DNA of 32,485 nucleotides from Bacillus sp. HF117_J1_D (GTDB lineage Bacteria; Bacillota; Bacilli; Bacillales; Bacillaceae_C), in assembly GCA_009928435.1 (NCBI GenBank), contig JAABNQ010000005.1:1-32485 (forward strand), read 5' to 3'. Each line of letters opens with the position of its first letter. The stretch's first letter is position 1. The notes beneath the pieces were generated by a model. That model ran no database searches. It saw only the letters and a program-made list of their open reading frames with translations, and had not been told where the DNA came from. Shown one piece after another: positions 16,284 to 24,523 of the stretch. Position numbers and translations under genes: made by a program.

Positions 16284-17699
16284 TTATAGAGACTGCTCCA
16301 ACAGCGAAGCAAAGCGATAAATATTTGCCTCATCGAAAGCTCTGCCGATCAATTGAATCCCGATTGGAAGTCCTGTTTTCGAAGAGCCGCATGGCATGGA
16401 TAGACTTGGTAATCCAGTTAGGTTAAACGGACCAGTAAATCGATTAAGTACAAGACTGCTATGAATGGTCGAACCATTTATAGTGATTTCACGCTGGCCG
16501 ATATCTACTGGAAGGATTGGGACAGTTGGAGTGACGATCATATCCACCTCTGTAAAAACCTTTTCAAAGCCTCTGATGGCTTGTTTTTTGGTTTGCTGTG
16601 CTGCGATATATTGTGTAGCATGCGTATCTGAAGCTGTGAACAAGCGTGCCCTGACTTCATCATCCCACTCATTTGAAAATTCTTGCAGCCGTTTTTCATG
16701 AAGGGTATAGGCTTCGCTTGTTAAAGTTGTCCTAAATGCAGCAAGTACTTCCTCCATATTAGGAAGATTAACCGTTCTGATTTCGGCACCAGCTTCTTCA
16801 AGCTTTTTAATTGCCTTTAGATAATGCTCCTCAACCTCAGACTCCACTCCCTTGAAGAAATCTCCTGAAGGAATTCCGATTACCGCTCCTTTTATGTCCG
16901 TTCCGATTAAAGCAGTGTAGTCTTCTGTTGGTATCTCGATTGAATATGGATCTTTTTTATCATAGCCTGCAATCACATTCATTAAAATAGCATTGTCACG
17001 AACGGTCTTACTCATTGGTCCAACATGATCAAGTGTCCACCCAAGTGGAAAAACGCCAAAATTACTCACTCTCCCAAATGTCGGCTTCATTCCAACAACT
17101 CCGGTAAAGGAAGCTGGAATCCTGATAGATCCTCCTGTGTCTGTCCCGAGCGCTCCAAAACAAAATGAAGCAGCTAAAGCCGCTCCTGAGCCACTGCTGG
17201 AGCCCCCTGTCATTTTATTGGTATTATGTGGATTCCTAACTGGACCTACAAACGAACGGTCTCCAGATGTCCCATAAGCCACTTCGTGCATATTCACTTT
17301 CCCTAAAATAATCGCACCGGCTTCTTTCAGCTTTTTTATCACCGTCGCATCATAGTCAGGGGTATAATCTTTAAAAATAGCTGAGCCCATTGTCGTTGTA
17401 ATCCCCTCAGTATAGACATTATCCTTTATTGCAATGGGAATCCCATGAAGGGGACCTCTTAATTCTCCGTCCTTGATTTCACGTTCAGCCTTTTTCGCCT
17501 GTTCCATCGCTTCTTCAGCTGTAACAGTGATAAAAGAATTGAACTGCCTATCCTCTTCATTAATCTTGTTCAACAACTGACGTGTTACAGCAACTGGGGA
17601 TAGCTGCTTATTTCGGATTGCCTTAGAAAGTGTTGCTAAATCCCACTTTATAAAATCTTCTTCCTGAATACCAGTCAATTCATGTTCCGATCTTCTCAC
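16284..17699 (-). CDS. Amidase signature family hydrolase
   Basis: A 471-residue amidase of the GatA/AS superfamily. The Ser-cisSer-Lys triad is visible: lysine in PIAIKDN (about K92), cis-serine in GGSSSGSGAA (about 167-176) and nucleophile in GTDTGGSIRIPA (about S191). It is not the tRNA amidotransferase subunit by context, as no gatC or gatB is adjacent, and its substrate cannot be told from sequence. The frame opens six codons earlier with a TTG lacking a binding site; the GTG at 17699 has AAGGGTGGGG upstream and is preferred. It lies 168 nt downstream of yuxO on the same strand, in the place where comQXPA is found beside yuxO in B. subtilis. Confidence 0.88.
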   Translation of the reverse strand: MRRSEHELTGIQEEDFIKWDLATLSKAIRNKQLSPVAVTRQLLNKINEEDRQFNSFITVTAEEAMEQAKKAEREIKDGELRGPLHGIPIAIKDNVYTEGITTTMGSAIFKDYTPDYDATVIKKLKEAGAIILGKVNMHEVAYGTSGDRSFVGPVRNPHNTNKMTGGSSSGSGAALAASFCFGALGTDTGGSIRIPASFTGVVGMKPTFGRVSNFGVFPLGWTLDHVGPMSKTVRDNAILMNVIAGYDKKDPYSIEIPTEDYTALIGTDIKGAVIGIPSGDFFKGVESEVEEHYLKAIKKLEEAGAEIRTVNLPNMEEVLAAFRTTLTSEAYTLHEKRLQEFSNEWDDEVRARLFTASDTHATQYIAAQQTKKQAIRGFEKVFTEVDMIVTPTVPILPVDIGQREITINGSTIHSSLVLNRFTGPFNLTGLPSLSMPCGSSKTGLPIGIQLIGRAFDEANIYRFASLLEQSL

Positions 17700-17867
17700 C
17701 CTTACCCCACCCTTCAAAAAGTATGTAATTAAATGATATCAAGCGATAAGTTTATGACTAGAGATAAGAAAAGTACAAGTAAATCTCAATCAATCAACTT
17801 TGTCCATACAACCTATAATCTCATCGTATTTCCTACAGACAGCCTCTTTTTCTTACCGCTGCACGAC

Positions 17868-18263
17868 TTATTCCTTGTCGGACAGCTCTTTAGGCACAAT
17901 AGCCACTGTACATCTTGATATACAAATTAAGCGGTCCTTTTCATCCCTTAACCGAATATCCCAAACCATCGTTGTCTTCCCACGGTGTACTGCCTCAGCT
18001 GTGGCTGTCACTAGCCCGTCCTTTTTAGGCCGTACGTGATTAGCATTGATTTCCAAACCAAAACAAACCTCTTTTTCCAAGTCAATTAAAGCGGCAGTAC
18101 CAACGCTGGCTGCCGTTTCCGCCAATGCAGCAGATGCGCCGCCATGTAAATATCCATAAGGCTGCCTTGTACGTTCATCCACCGGCATTGTTGCTACAAC
18201 TCTTCCCTCTTCCATTTCAACGAGTTCTATTCCTAAAGATTGATGCAATCCTTCATGTCTCAT
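17868..18263 (-). CDS. yuxO: Hotdog-fold acyl-CoA thioesterase YuxO (PaaI type)
   Basis: 131-residue single hotdog domain of the PaaI/YuxO branch. The central motif YGYLHGGASAALAETAAS (about 36-53) carries the conserved H40-GG and the acidic E49 of the active site; HVRPKKDGLVTATAEAVHRGKTT is the typical second half. Such enzymes hydrolyse acyl-CoA thioesters; menaquinone-pathway DHNA-CoA thioesterases belong to the same group, so that role is possible but unproven. GGAGG is 7 nt before the ATG. In B. subtilis it lies downstream of comA, which is not in this window. Confidence 0.88.
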   Translation of the reverse strand: MRHEGLHQSLGIELVEMEEGRVVATMPVDERTRQPYGYLHGGASAALAETAASVGTAALIDLEKEVCFGLEINANHVRPKKDGLVTATAEAVHRGKTTMVWDIRLRDEKDRLICISRCTVAIVPKELSDKE

Positions 18264-18320
18264 CTGGAGTCCTCCAACTACATTTTTATTTATAAATTTT
18301 ATACCGATATAATCCTTTAT

Positions 18321-18359
18321 AAAAAGAAGAAAGCCCTTCGGCTATTTCTACCGACGGGC
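18321..18359 (-). terminator. Terminator of the Gly/Tyr-rich protein gene
   Basis: On the minus strand GCCCGTCGG pairs with CCGAAGGGC (one mismatch) around a 9-nt loop, followed by a T-rich tail. Confidence 0.7.
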
Positions 18360-18397
18360 ACATGGAATACATAAGACTGCCAATCGACAGTTAGAAA

Positions 18398-18652
18398 TCA
18401 AAAACCATATGGGGATCCGAGTGGCACTCCGTAGCCATAATGTGCTCCATAACCATAAGCACCATAACCGAACGGAGCTCCCCCGTAAGGAACCGGGCCA
18501 TACGGAATAAATGGACGGGGCCTGAATATAGCACTTCCGATACCCGCTCCAATACCGCCTCCTATTAAGCCGCCGATAAAACCGCCTAATAAGGGAGCGC
18601 CGAAGAAAAAGCGGCTTCCAGCATAAGGGTCCACATTTCGATAGTACATCAT
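18398..18652 (-). CDS. Small glycine-zipper, Gly/Tyr-rich protein
   Basis: An 84-residue protein of no function known to me. Residues 22-42 form a glycine zipper (GGFIGGLIGGGIGAGIGSAI) expected to insert in or pack against membranes; residues 50-84 are Pro/Tyr/Gly-rich (GYGAYGYGAHYGYG), like some spore-coat and self-assembling proteins. AAAGGAGG lies 9 nt before tandem ATG codons, so it is well translated. It has its own terminator and lies between yuxO and pepA, all minus strand. A coat or surface role is only a suggestion from composition. Confidence 0.8.
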   Translation of the reverse strand: MMYYRNVDPYAGSRFFFGAPLLGGFIGGLIGGGIGAGIGSAIFRPRPFIPYGPVPYGGAPFGYGAYGYGAHYGYGVPLGSPYGF

Positions 18653-18762
18653 TACAGGTAGCCTCCTTTTATATAAGAGCTCAAAGCTCCTCTATACCTG
18701 TTTATGTGGAAAATGCACAGATGCCATGGGCAAATTTCACAAAAACAAGCCCGTTCCGTCCA

Positions 18763-20265
18763 TTATTTTTGCGCGTTTCCTCCCATTGCAAGCATAGCGA
18801 GAGTCCGTACCATCACTCCGGTAGCTCCTGAAGGCCCAAGATCATTCTCCCCGTCAGATGTTGCAGTTCCAGCGATATCTAAATGAACCCATGGGGTATT
18901 TTCCACAAATTCTCCGATGAAAGCTCCACCCATGATAGCATGCCCTTCCCTACCAGGAGAATTATTCAGATCGGCAATCTTGCTAGAACGCACCCGCTTC
19001 TTATCATTTTCTGTGTAAGGCAACAGCCATATAAATTCACCTGTCCTGTTCGATGCTTCTTTCACTTCTTGATAAAATTCCTCATTATTCGTGATGGCTC
19101 CCGTTTTGTCAAGACCGAGTGCTATGATAACTCCACCAGTCAATGTAGCCACATCCACCAGGCGGTCCGCACCATGCATTTTCGCATAGGTGATAGCATC
19201 TGCCAGAACAAGGCGCCCTTCCGCATCTGTGTTTAACACTTCAATTGTTTTTCCGTTCATTGATGTGATGACATCGTCCGGCTTAAATGCTTTTTCACTG
19301 ATTACATTATCAGTGGCTGGAATGACTGCAACTACATTCCTTTCAGGCTTGATCCGGCCGATCACCTCCATGGCCCCCAGTACAGAAGCTGCACCGCCCA
19401 TATCTGTTTTCATCCCGACTATTCCAGCTTTTGGTTTGATGGAATAGCCTCCGGTATCAAATGTTATCCCTTTTCCTACCAGTCCGAGAACATCTGTCCA
19501 ATCCGTTTTTCCTTGGTACTTCAATACAATCATAAAGGGTGGTTCTTCGGATCCTTGATTTACCGCTAGAAATGCCCCCATCCCAAGTTTTTCCATTTCC
19601 TTTTTTTCTAAAAGCTCTATTTCAAAGCCATATTCATCTGCTAATTCAGCAGCGTATGCCGCCAAATCGGAAGGCCGCAACAGATTACTCGGTTTATTTA
19701 CAAGTGTTCTTGCATGGTTTACTCCTGTACCGAATATCCATCCTGTGTTCACAGCCGAGTCAATTTTCTTTCTATCTGCATTTGTAAAAACAGTTACGGT
19801 ATCAATAAGTACCTCTGGTTCATTGGATTTTTTCCTATAACCGTCAAATTCATATGACGCCATTGTATAAGCTTCACTCACAGTCCAAGCCGTTTCTTCA
19901 GCAGAAATGCCACCTGCGATTAAGGTGTCCAATGCGATGGAAAATGACTTCACTCGTAAATCTCTTAATTTCTTTGATGCCTTTCCGACTACTTCCCGTA
20001 GCCTTTCAACTGTCAGCTCTTTTTCTTTTCCCAGCCCGATAAAAATAAATCGTTTAACAGGTGTATTGCCTAAGCTATGTAAGACCGTGACTGATTTATA
20101 TTTGGCAGAAATATCACCTGTTTTGACAAGTTCTGTCAGCTTCCCCTGAAATGCATCATCAAGCTGTTGCAATCCTTCTGTGAACTTTTTCGGTTGATCG
20201 AGCAAACCAATCAACATACATTCCTGGTCACTTTCATATGGATTTCCATGTGAGATACAAAACAA
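18763..20265 (-). CDS. pepA: Leucyl aminopeptidase PepA/YuiE (M17)
   Basis: Cytoplasmic dinuclear-metal aminopeptidase that removes N-terminal residues from peptides. The 500-residue sequence keeps the full M17 active site: K265, D270 and K277 in GKGITFDTGGYSIKP, D288, and D347, E349, R351 in NTDAEGRL. These are offset by five from the E. coli PepA numbers I recall. The N-terminal domain (1-170) is less conserved, as usual. The TTG at 20265 has AAGGAG at 9 nt. It is transcribed away from yuiD. Confidence 0.94.
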   Translation of the reverse strand: MFCISHGNPYESDQECMLIGLLDQPKKFTEGLQQLDDAFQGKLTELVKTGDISAKYKSVTVLHSLGNTPVKRFIFIGLGKEKELTVERLREVVGKASKKLRDLRVKSFSIALDTLIAGGISAEETAWTVSEAYTMASYEFDGYRKKSNEPEVLIDTVTVFTNADRKKIDSAVNTGWIFGTGVNHARTLVNKPSNLLRPSDLAAYAAELADEYGFEIELLEKKEMEKLGMGAFLAVNQGSEEPPFMIVLKYQGKTDWTDVLGLVGKGITFDTGGYSIKPKAGIVGMKTDMGGAASVLGAMEVIGRIKPERNVVAVIPATDNVISEKAFKPDDVITSMNGKTIEVLNTDAEGRLVLADAITYAKMHGADRLVDVATLTGGVIIALGLDKTGAITNNEEFYQEVKEASNRTGEFIWLLPYTENDKKRVRSSKIADLNNSPGREGHAIMGGAFIGEFVENTPWVHLDIAGTATSDGENDLGPSGATGVMVRTLAMLAMGGNAQK

Positions 20266-20392
20266 TGCAAACCACTCCTTTGGTTAAATTATAAAGGAAA
20301 TATTCGGGAGTTTCGAGTTTTCCAAAAGAATGATTTCTTTTTAAACTGTTGTGGTAATATAGAAAAAGAATGATCAATCAGAACAGAAGCGA

Positions 20393-20434
20393 ATGCCACC
20401 CGAACAGGCTGTCCGTCGGAGCTGGACATGGCAT
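20393..20434 (+). promoter_or_regulatory. Nested hairpin in the yuiD leader
   Basis: ATGCCA pairs with TGGCAT, and just inside it TGTCC pairs with GGACA, leaving an 11-nt one-sided bulge. It lies 65 nt before yuiD. No riboswitch class is recognised. Confidence 0.25.
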
Positions 20435-20499
20435 ACATAATAAAACGATCAATAATATAGGTGTTTTATTGTTTCCTCAACAAGAAAGGATGTCAATTG

Positions 20500-20985
20500 A
20501 TGGATCTGTTTTTAAATTTCCCTCTTTGGTTTGCTCTCACAGCCATTTTCTTTGCTCAGTTTGTGAAAGTTCCCCTTCATTTTATCGTTACAAAAAAATG
20601 GGATTGGTCCTTGCTGACTTCTACAGGTGGAATGCCCAGCTCCCACTCTGCAGCAGTGGCTGCCCTTTCTACCGGAATTGCTCTCCAGGAAGGACTTGGG
20701 TCACCATTATTCGCTGTATCTGCTGTATTTGCCATCATTGTTATGTTCGATGCAACAGGAGTACGAAGACAGGCTGGAGAACATGCGATTGTTTTAAATC
20801 AGCTCACTTCAGACTTTCAGCGTTTTTTAGAAGAAGCAAAGGATTGGCCAGAAAAGCCCAAACATGAAAAAAGGGATGAATTAAAAGAGTTGCTTGGACA
20901 TAAACCAGTGGAAGTATTTTTTGGTGGATTGACTGGAATCGGACTTGCACTTATTCTTTATTATTTTATTGAACCTATAATTTAA
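20500..20985 (+). CDS. yuiD: Divergent PAP2-family membrane protein YuiD (DUF212)
   Basis: A 161-residue protein with an N-terminal and C-terminal hydrophobic segment and two central ones. GGMPSSHSAAVAALSTG (about 41-57) and FDATGVRRQAGEHA are the family hallmarks and resemble the PSSHS and phosphate-binding motifs of PAP2 phosphatases, so lipid or pyrophosphate phosphatase activity is plausible. The ATG at 20500 has AAAGGA at 9 nt; the frame begins 13 codons earlier at an unsupported start. It stands alone on the plus strand between pepA and yuiC. Confidence 0.9.
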   Translation: MDLFLNFPLWFALTAIFFAQFVKVPLHFIVTKKWDWSLLTSTGGMPSSHSAAVAALSTGIALQEGLGSPLFAVSAVFAIIVMFDATGVRRQAGEHAIVLNQLTSDFQRFLEEAKDWPEKPKHEKRDELKELLGHKPVEVFFGGLTGIGLALILYYFIEPII

Positions 20986-21020
20986 TTGCAGGAACGTCTT
21001 CTTCTGAACGAGTCAAATCC

Positions 21021-21050
21021 AAAAAGGCTGCGGATCAAAATCCGTCAGCC
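21021..21050 (-). terminator. Terminator of yuiC
   Basis: On the minus strand GGCTG-AC-GGAT and ATCC-GCAGCC form a stem with a small internal loop, followed by TTTTT. It lies 8 nt past the stop codon of the restored yuiC frame (21058), which supports that stop as the ancestral gene end. Confidence 0.8.
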
Positions 21051-21057
21051 CTTCATT

Positions 21058-21157
21058 CTAATCTTCTGTTTTCAAATAAGACTGCCTGAACACTTGCATC
21101 GCCTCATCTTCATTCAAGGCGGTCAATTCTTCTTCCGTTATTTTTCCAGTTCCTTTT
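21058..21157 (-). pseudogene. yuiC: Out-of-frame C-terminal tail of yuiC
   Basis: Codes [19 protein letters not shown] then QVFRQSYLKTED in the register lost at the A8 tract. The composition and position fit the natural YuiC tail. It has no start or binding site of its own, so it is read only if the frame is restored by slippage or if the A count is a sequencing error. Confidence 0.6.
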
Positions 21158-21673
21158 TTTTCCCCAATGGCTATATACTTCATCAACAGTATCATAATAC
21201 AGATCAAGTTTATTGCCTTTAATAGCTGAACCTGTATCGGCAACGACACCATATCCATATCCGGGAATAAATAAAATCGTGCCGATCGGAAATACCTTTG
21301 GATCTGCCGCTACTGTTGAATATAAGTCTCTTTTCACTTTTACCCCTGAGTATGTAATGCCATAAGACGGATGTCCAGGCTGTTTTCCTGTAGATTCTTC
21401 GCCCGCTGTATATCCAGTTGCAACAACCTTTTTCACAGGATATCGAGACCAATCGAATGCCTCCTCCAATGGTCGTGTTTCTTCCTCAGCAGGTTTCCCC
21501 ACTTGAATAGCATCCAATACTGGTTCATCCTTCAACTTTTTTGAATCTGACAATATCATTTGGGCAGTCGTTCTTAAATCCATGCCCGACAGCGATTCAA
21601 ACGTTGCCCCTATTGCCGCTGTAAATAAAAGCAGCATCCATATTCTCCTGATATATAGGTAACGCGTAAACAT
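21110..21673 (-). CDS. yuiC: 3D-domain cell-wall protein YuiC, frameshifted near the C-terminus
   Basis: A 187-residue secreted or membrane-anchored 3D-domain protein of the stationary-phase-survival (Sps) type, related in fold to lytic transglycosylases. An N-terminal signal-anchor ([16 protein letters not shown]) is followed by a linker and the 3D domain (VVATGYTAG, then [18 protein letters not shown] with its three aspartates). After WGKK the frame enters 14 off-frame residues and stops at 21110. The -1 register continues as [19 protein letters not shown] and QVFRQSYLKTED to a stop at 21058. The switch falls at an A8 tract (21154-21161); seven A residues would restore one frame. The catalytic domain is intact either way. 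AGAGGAG precedes the ATG at 7 nt. Confidence 0.85.
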   Translation of the reverse strand: MFTRYLYIRRIWMLLLFTAAIGATFESLSGMDLRTTAQMILSDSKKLKDEPVLDAIQVGKPAEEETRPLEEAFDWSRYPVKKVVATGYTAGEESTGKQPGHPSYGITYSGVKVKRDLYSTVAADPKVFPIGTILFIPGYGYGVVADTGSAIKGNKLDLYYDTVDEVYSHWGKKRNWKNNGRRIDRLE

Positions 21674-21796
21674 TCATTCACTCCTCTCAGGGTTATTATT
21701 CCCTTTTTTTGAGGAGGTTTATTCAATTAATTTAACATTTGAGAATAAGATTTGAGCAAGGTAAACAGCCTTTTAAGTTGAACTTTCCCCAAAAAG

Positions 21797-21836
21797 CAAA
21801 CAAACGCCTGGATAAAATCCCTGAGGCGTTTGTACA
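21797..21836 (-). terminator. Terminator of yuiB
   Basis: On the minus strand CAAACGCCT pairs with AGGCGTTTG with an inner GGGAT/ATCC stem, followed by a T-rich tail. It separates yuiB from yuiC. Confidence 0.8.
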
Positions 21837-21839
21837 GAT

Positions 21840-22157
21840 TTAAAACATTCGATATCCTTTTTTACGCAAAACTCGCATTGTAAAGCCTGCTGCGACAGCC
21901 CCTACCAAACCGCTTGACAAAATGATTAAATCGGCTGCGGCAAGATTGGAAATACTTGTTCCCAGACTTGAAAAAGACGCTGATGGAGATGTGAAATAAT
22001 CTATGAATTTCACTTTATCCACAATTAATATGGCGACAAGCGGATAAATAAACGCCATAATCCATGTCATCCTCAGCAGCATATTCAGTAAAAATCCAAT
22101 CCCAAAAAATAGGACAAAAAATAATAATATTGATATTAACAGGACTGGAAGTGGCAT
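21840..22157 (-). CDS. yuiB: Conserved membrane protein YuiB
   Basis: 105-residue protein with three hydrophobic segments (PLPVLLISILLFFVLFFGIG; MTWIMAFIYPLVAILIV; LIILSSGLVGAVAAGF) and a basic end RVLRKKGYRMF. It matches B. subtilis YuiB in length and sequence; function unknown. The ATG at 22157 has GAGGAGG at 9 nt, while the frame extends 21 codons upstream with no conservation. B. subtilis has a small yuiA next to it; I could not find one in the 200 bp upstream. Confidence 0.87.
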   Translation of the reverse strand: MPLPVLLISILLFFVLFFGIGFLLNMLLRMTWIMAFIYPLVAILIVDKVKFIDYFTSPSASFSSLGTSISNLAAADLIILSSGLVGAVAAGFTMRVLRKKGYRMF

Positions 22158-22364
22158 AGCTGTTTTCCTCCTCGATTTCACTTTCATACCAAGTTTACTG
22201 AATGGTTGATAGAGCGTCAATGCAAAGACTCGGACGAATTCATGACAATTGTGAAGAAAGCGGAAGCGTCTTGATTAGCAAATAAGACTATTCAAAGAGT
22301 ACAGTTCTTCAGCCGTCACAGAAAATGTGCTTATTGCCTCGAAAGAATGAGAACGAACTAATCT

Positions 22365-22847
22365 TTAGAGAAATAATTTATAGGCTGTATATCCAAATTG
22401 ATTGCCCGGATTAATGTCATTCATCTCTTTTTGAAGCGGTCCGTATCCTCCTTTTATTAGCTCCGAAATCATAACAGAGGTATGTTTGTCAGCAAGAAGA
22501 CTGTCAGGTGTCATCCAACAGGCCTCTTCAAGTTCCTTCTCTTGAACAAGAACCGTTGTATTTTTCGGCTTGCAGGCAAAGATCATCATATTGTCGCTGA
22601 TCGAGGATTGCAGCACACCTGTCCTTGCACCAAGCAAACCAGTCACCGTGCATACGATCCCTGTTTCTTCAAGTATTTCTCTTTCAACCGCTTCATCCAT
22701 CGTTTCAGCAGGGTCGACAAATCCTGCGGGTAGCGTCCACTTTCCTTTGGCTCCGCCGTATTTTTTCTTCACAACAAGCCATCGTCCATTCTGATCAATA
22801 ACCACTCCACAAACGGCCAGCCAAACTTTTCCTCGGTCTTGGCCCAT
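22365..22847 (-). CDS. Nudix hydrolase
   Basis: A 160-residue NTP-pyrophosphohydrolase-fold protein. The Nudix box is complete: G42, E48, R56, E57, E60, E61 and G63 in GFVDPAETMDEAVEREILE. The substrate is unknown; the ending GNQFGYTAYKLFL is an uncommon tail. The start at 22847 (MGQDRGKVW) has GGGGAG at 6 nt; an ATG two codons earlier overlaps the binding site. It lies between yuiB and yumB on the same strand. Confidence 0.87.
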   Translation of the reverse strand: MGQDRGKVWLAVCGVVIDQNGRWLVVKKKYGGAKGKWTLPAGFVDPAETMDEAVEREILEETGIVCTVTGLLGARTGVLQSSISDNMMIFACKPKNTTVLVQEKELEEACWMTPDSLLADKHTSVMISELIKGGYGPLQKEMNDINPGNQFGYTAYKLFL

Positions 22848-22917
22848 CCTCATCTCCCCACACTTTCTATGAAAAGCTATTTCCAGAAACGATTCGATTT
22901 TCCCCTATGATTCTCTC

Positions 22918-22947
22918 AAAAAAGACAGAATCCAAATAGATTCTGCC
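22918..22947 (-). terminator. Terminator of yumB
   Basis: On the minus strand GGCAGAATC pairs with GATTCTGTC around a short loop, followed by TTTTTT. It lies 11 nt past the yumB stop. Confidence 0.85.
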
Positions 22948-22958
22948 TTCATTACTCA

Positions 22959-24176
22959 TTACTTAAGTAAATTGAATTTCCCTTTTTTCATTGTCAGCGA
23001 GACCCCGCCAATCATGTAAAGGGCACGGTTGTCGATCATTTTCTTCATAAATGAAGCTTTTGTTCCTGTAACCTTTTTGCCGAAGACAACACCAATAGCA
23101 TCGTCATCACCAAGGGAACAAACTGTTCCTTTGTTATCAAATACAAACGTGTTAGCAGGTGTTTTTCCGTTAATAAGACTTACCAAATTATTTGCAACAA
23201 ACTCACCTTGCTGCATCGCAATTTGAGCAGTTGGCGGATAAGGGCGATTGATTTCTTCGTTGATGACGAGCGAACAGTCGCCAATAACAAATACATCAGA
23301 TAAACCAGGTGCACGTAGGTCTGGCTCAACTTTTACCCTGCCACGCATATTTTCAATGCCAGATTCGACAATAATCGGGTTGCCCCGTACTCCTGCTGCC
23401 CAAACTACTGTGCCAGCTTTGATCTCCTCTGTATCATCTTCACCTTTAGCCACAACGATTCCTTCTGGAGTCGCTTCTTTAATAGCAGTACCAATGCGGA
23501 ATTCCACATTTTTTCTTTCAAGTAATGCGGTGGCATATTCAACAAGCTCAGGATCAAATCCAGGAAGAGCTGTAGGAGCAGCTTCCACACAGACTACTTT
23601 TACCATATCTTTTTCAATATCATATTCCTTACAGAGCTCTGGAATGCGGTTGCCCAGCTCTCCAAGGAATTCAATACCTGTAAAGCCGGCGCCGCCGACA
23701 ACGATTGTTAAGCGCTCAGGTTTTCGATCAATTTGATAAGTCGCGAATTGATATTCAATATGCTCGCGGATTTGTCTAGCTGTATCGACATTCGTAATCG
23801 AAAATGCATACTTATCAAGCCCTTGAATTCCAAATGTTTCTGGAGCTCCGCCTAAAGCGATTACGAGGTAGTCATAAGAAAGCTCATTTCCTTTTTCAAG
23901 TTGAATTGTTTTAGCTTCCGTATCAACTTTCAGAGCGGTGTCTTTTACGAATTTAACTTTACTTTTGTCAACAACATTTGCAATATCATAACGGACCTGG
24001 TCAGGAGACAATGTACCGGCAGAAGCTTCATGCAACCATGTTGTTTCATAATGGTAATCATTTTTATTGACTAGAACAATGTCGGCATCATTATTTCCGA
24101 GCTGTTTTTGAAGACGTGTCACTGTCATTAATCCGCCGTAACCAGCGCCTAATACTACAATCTTTGGCTTTCTCAA
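22959..24176 (-). CDS. yumB: Type II NADH dehydrogenase YumB (NDH-2)
   Basis: Peripheral membrane flavoprotein passing electrons from NADH to menaquinone without pumping protons. The 405-residue protein has the FAD-binding [10 protein letters not shown] at 6-15, [15 protein letters not shown], the NADH-binding [12 protein letters not shown], the FAD aspartate motif VFVIGDCS and the quinone-side [17 protein letters not shown] at 24176 ([10 protein letters not shown]) matches the start of B. subtilis YumB; the open frame begins five codons earlier at a GTG inside the AAAAGGTGG region. An operator-like dyad lies about 80 bp upstream. Divergent from yumC. Confidence 0.93.
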   Translation of the reverse strand: MRKPKIVVLGAGYGGLMTVTRLQKQLGNNDADIVLVNKNDYHYETTWLHEASAGTLSPDQVRYDIANVVDKSKVKFVKDTALKVDTEAKTIQLEKGNELSYDYLVIALGGAPETFGIQGLDKYAFSITNVDTARQIREHIEYQFATYQIDRKPERLTIVVGGAGFTGIEFLGELGNRIPELCKEYDIEKDMVKVVCVEAAPTALPGFDPELVEYATALLERKNVEFRIGTAIKEATPEGIVVAKGEDDTEEIKAGTVVWAAGVRGNPIIVESGIENMRGRVKVEPDLRAPGLSDVFVIGDCSLVINEEINRPYPPTAQIAMQQGEFVANNLVSLINGKTPANTFVFDNKGTVCSLGDDDAIGVVFGKKVTGTKASFMKKMIDNRALYMIGGVSLTMKKGKFNLLK

Positions 24177-24255
24177 TCTAATCACTTCCACCTTTTCGTC
24201 TTATTATTAACATTTGTACGGTTGAAATGCATAGTAAGAAAAGTAGTAATAAAAT

Positions 24256-24275
24256 TATGTGATGCACTTCACGTA
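24256..24275 (-). promoter_or_regulatory. Rex/Fnr-like dyad upstream of yumB
   Basis: TATGTGA - N6 - TCACGTA is symmetric except for one base per arm. GTGA-N6-TCAC is the core of both Rex (TTGTGA-N6-TCACAA) and Fnr (TGTGA-N6-TCACA) sites. On the minus strand it lies between a possible -35 TTGCTT and a -10 CATAAT, a position for repression. Rex represses ndh in B. subtilis in response to NADH/NAD+, so Rex is the favoured guess. Confidence 0.45.
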
Positions 24276-24302
24276 CACAAGCAAAAAAATGTCACAAAAA
24301 AT

Positions 24303-24314
24303 AGACATATGTCT
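24303..24314. promoter_or_regulatory. Perfect 12-bp palindrome in the yumB-yumC intergenic region
   Basis: AGACATATGTCT is its own reverse complement. It lies in the AT-rich 347-bp divergent region. The rest of that region holds no gene; it must contain the yumC promoter, but I could not place one with confidence. Confidence 0.3.
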
Positions 24315-24523
24315 CAATACATCATATGGCTTTTATATTCTTTTTTCAAGCAGTTTTTCGGAAGAATAACAATTCTGAAATTTATAAAACAAAAACTGTT
24401 TTTATTGCTGTTTTTCGGGTGTCCTTAGACCGTTTTATATGACAAAATTATGCATTGTATGGCACAATAAGAACGTGTTAGATGACATAATGAAGTTGTT
24501 TAAGAACTTAGGAGGGGTTTTCT

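Noticed and set aside
20370-20867. 165-codon frame overlapping yuiD
   Set aside because: Out-of-frame shadow of the clearly homologous yuiD; no binding site.
22236-22280. Possible worn copy of the Bacillus intergenic repeat (GAAGAAAGCGGAAGCGTCTTG) upstream of yuiB
   Set aside because: Only about 20 bases resemble the repeat at the right edge or the family I recall; too short and degraded to annotate.
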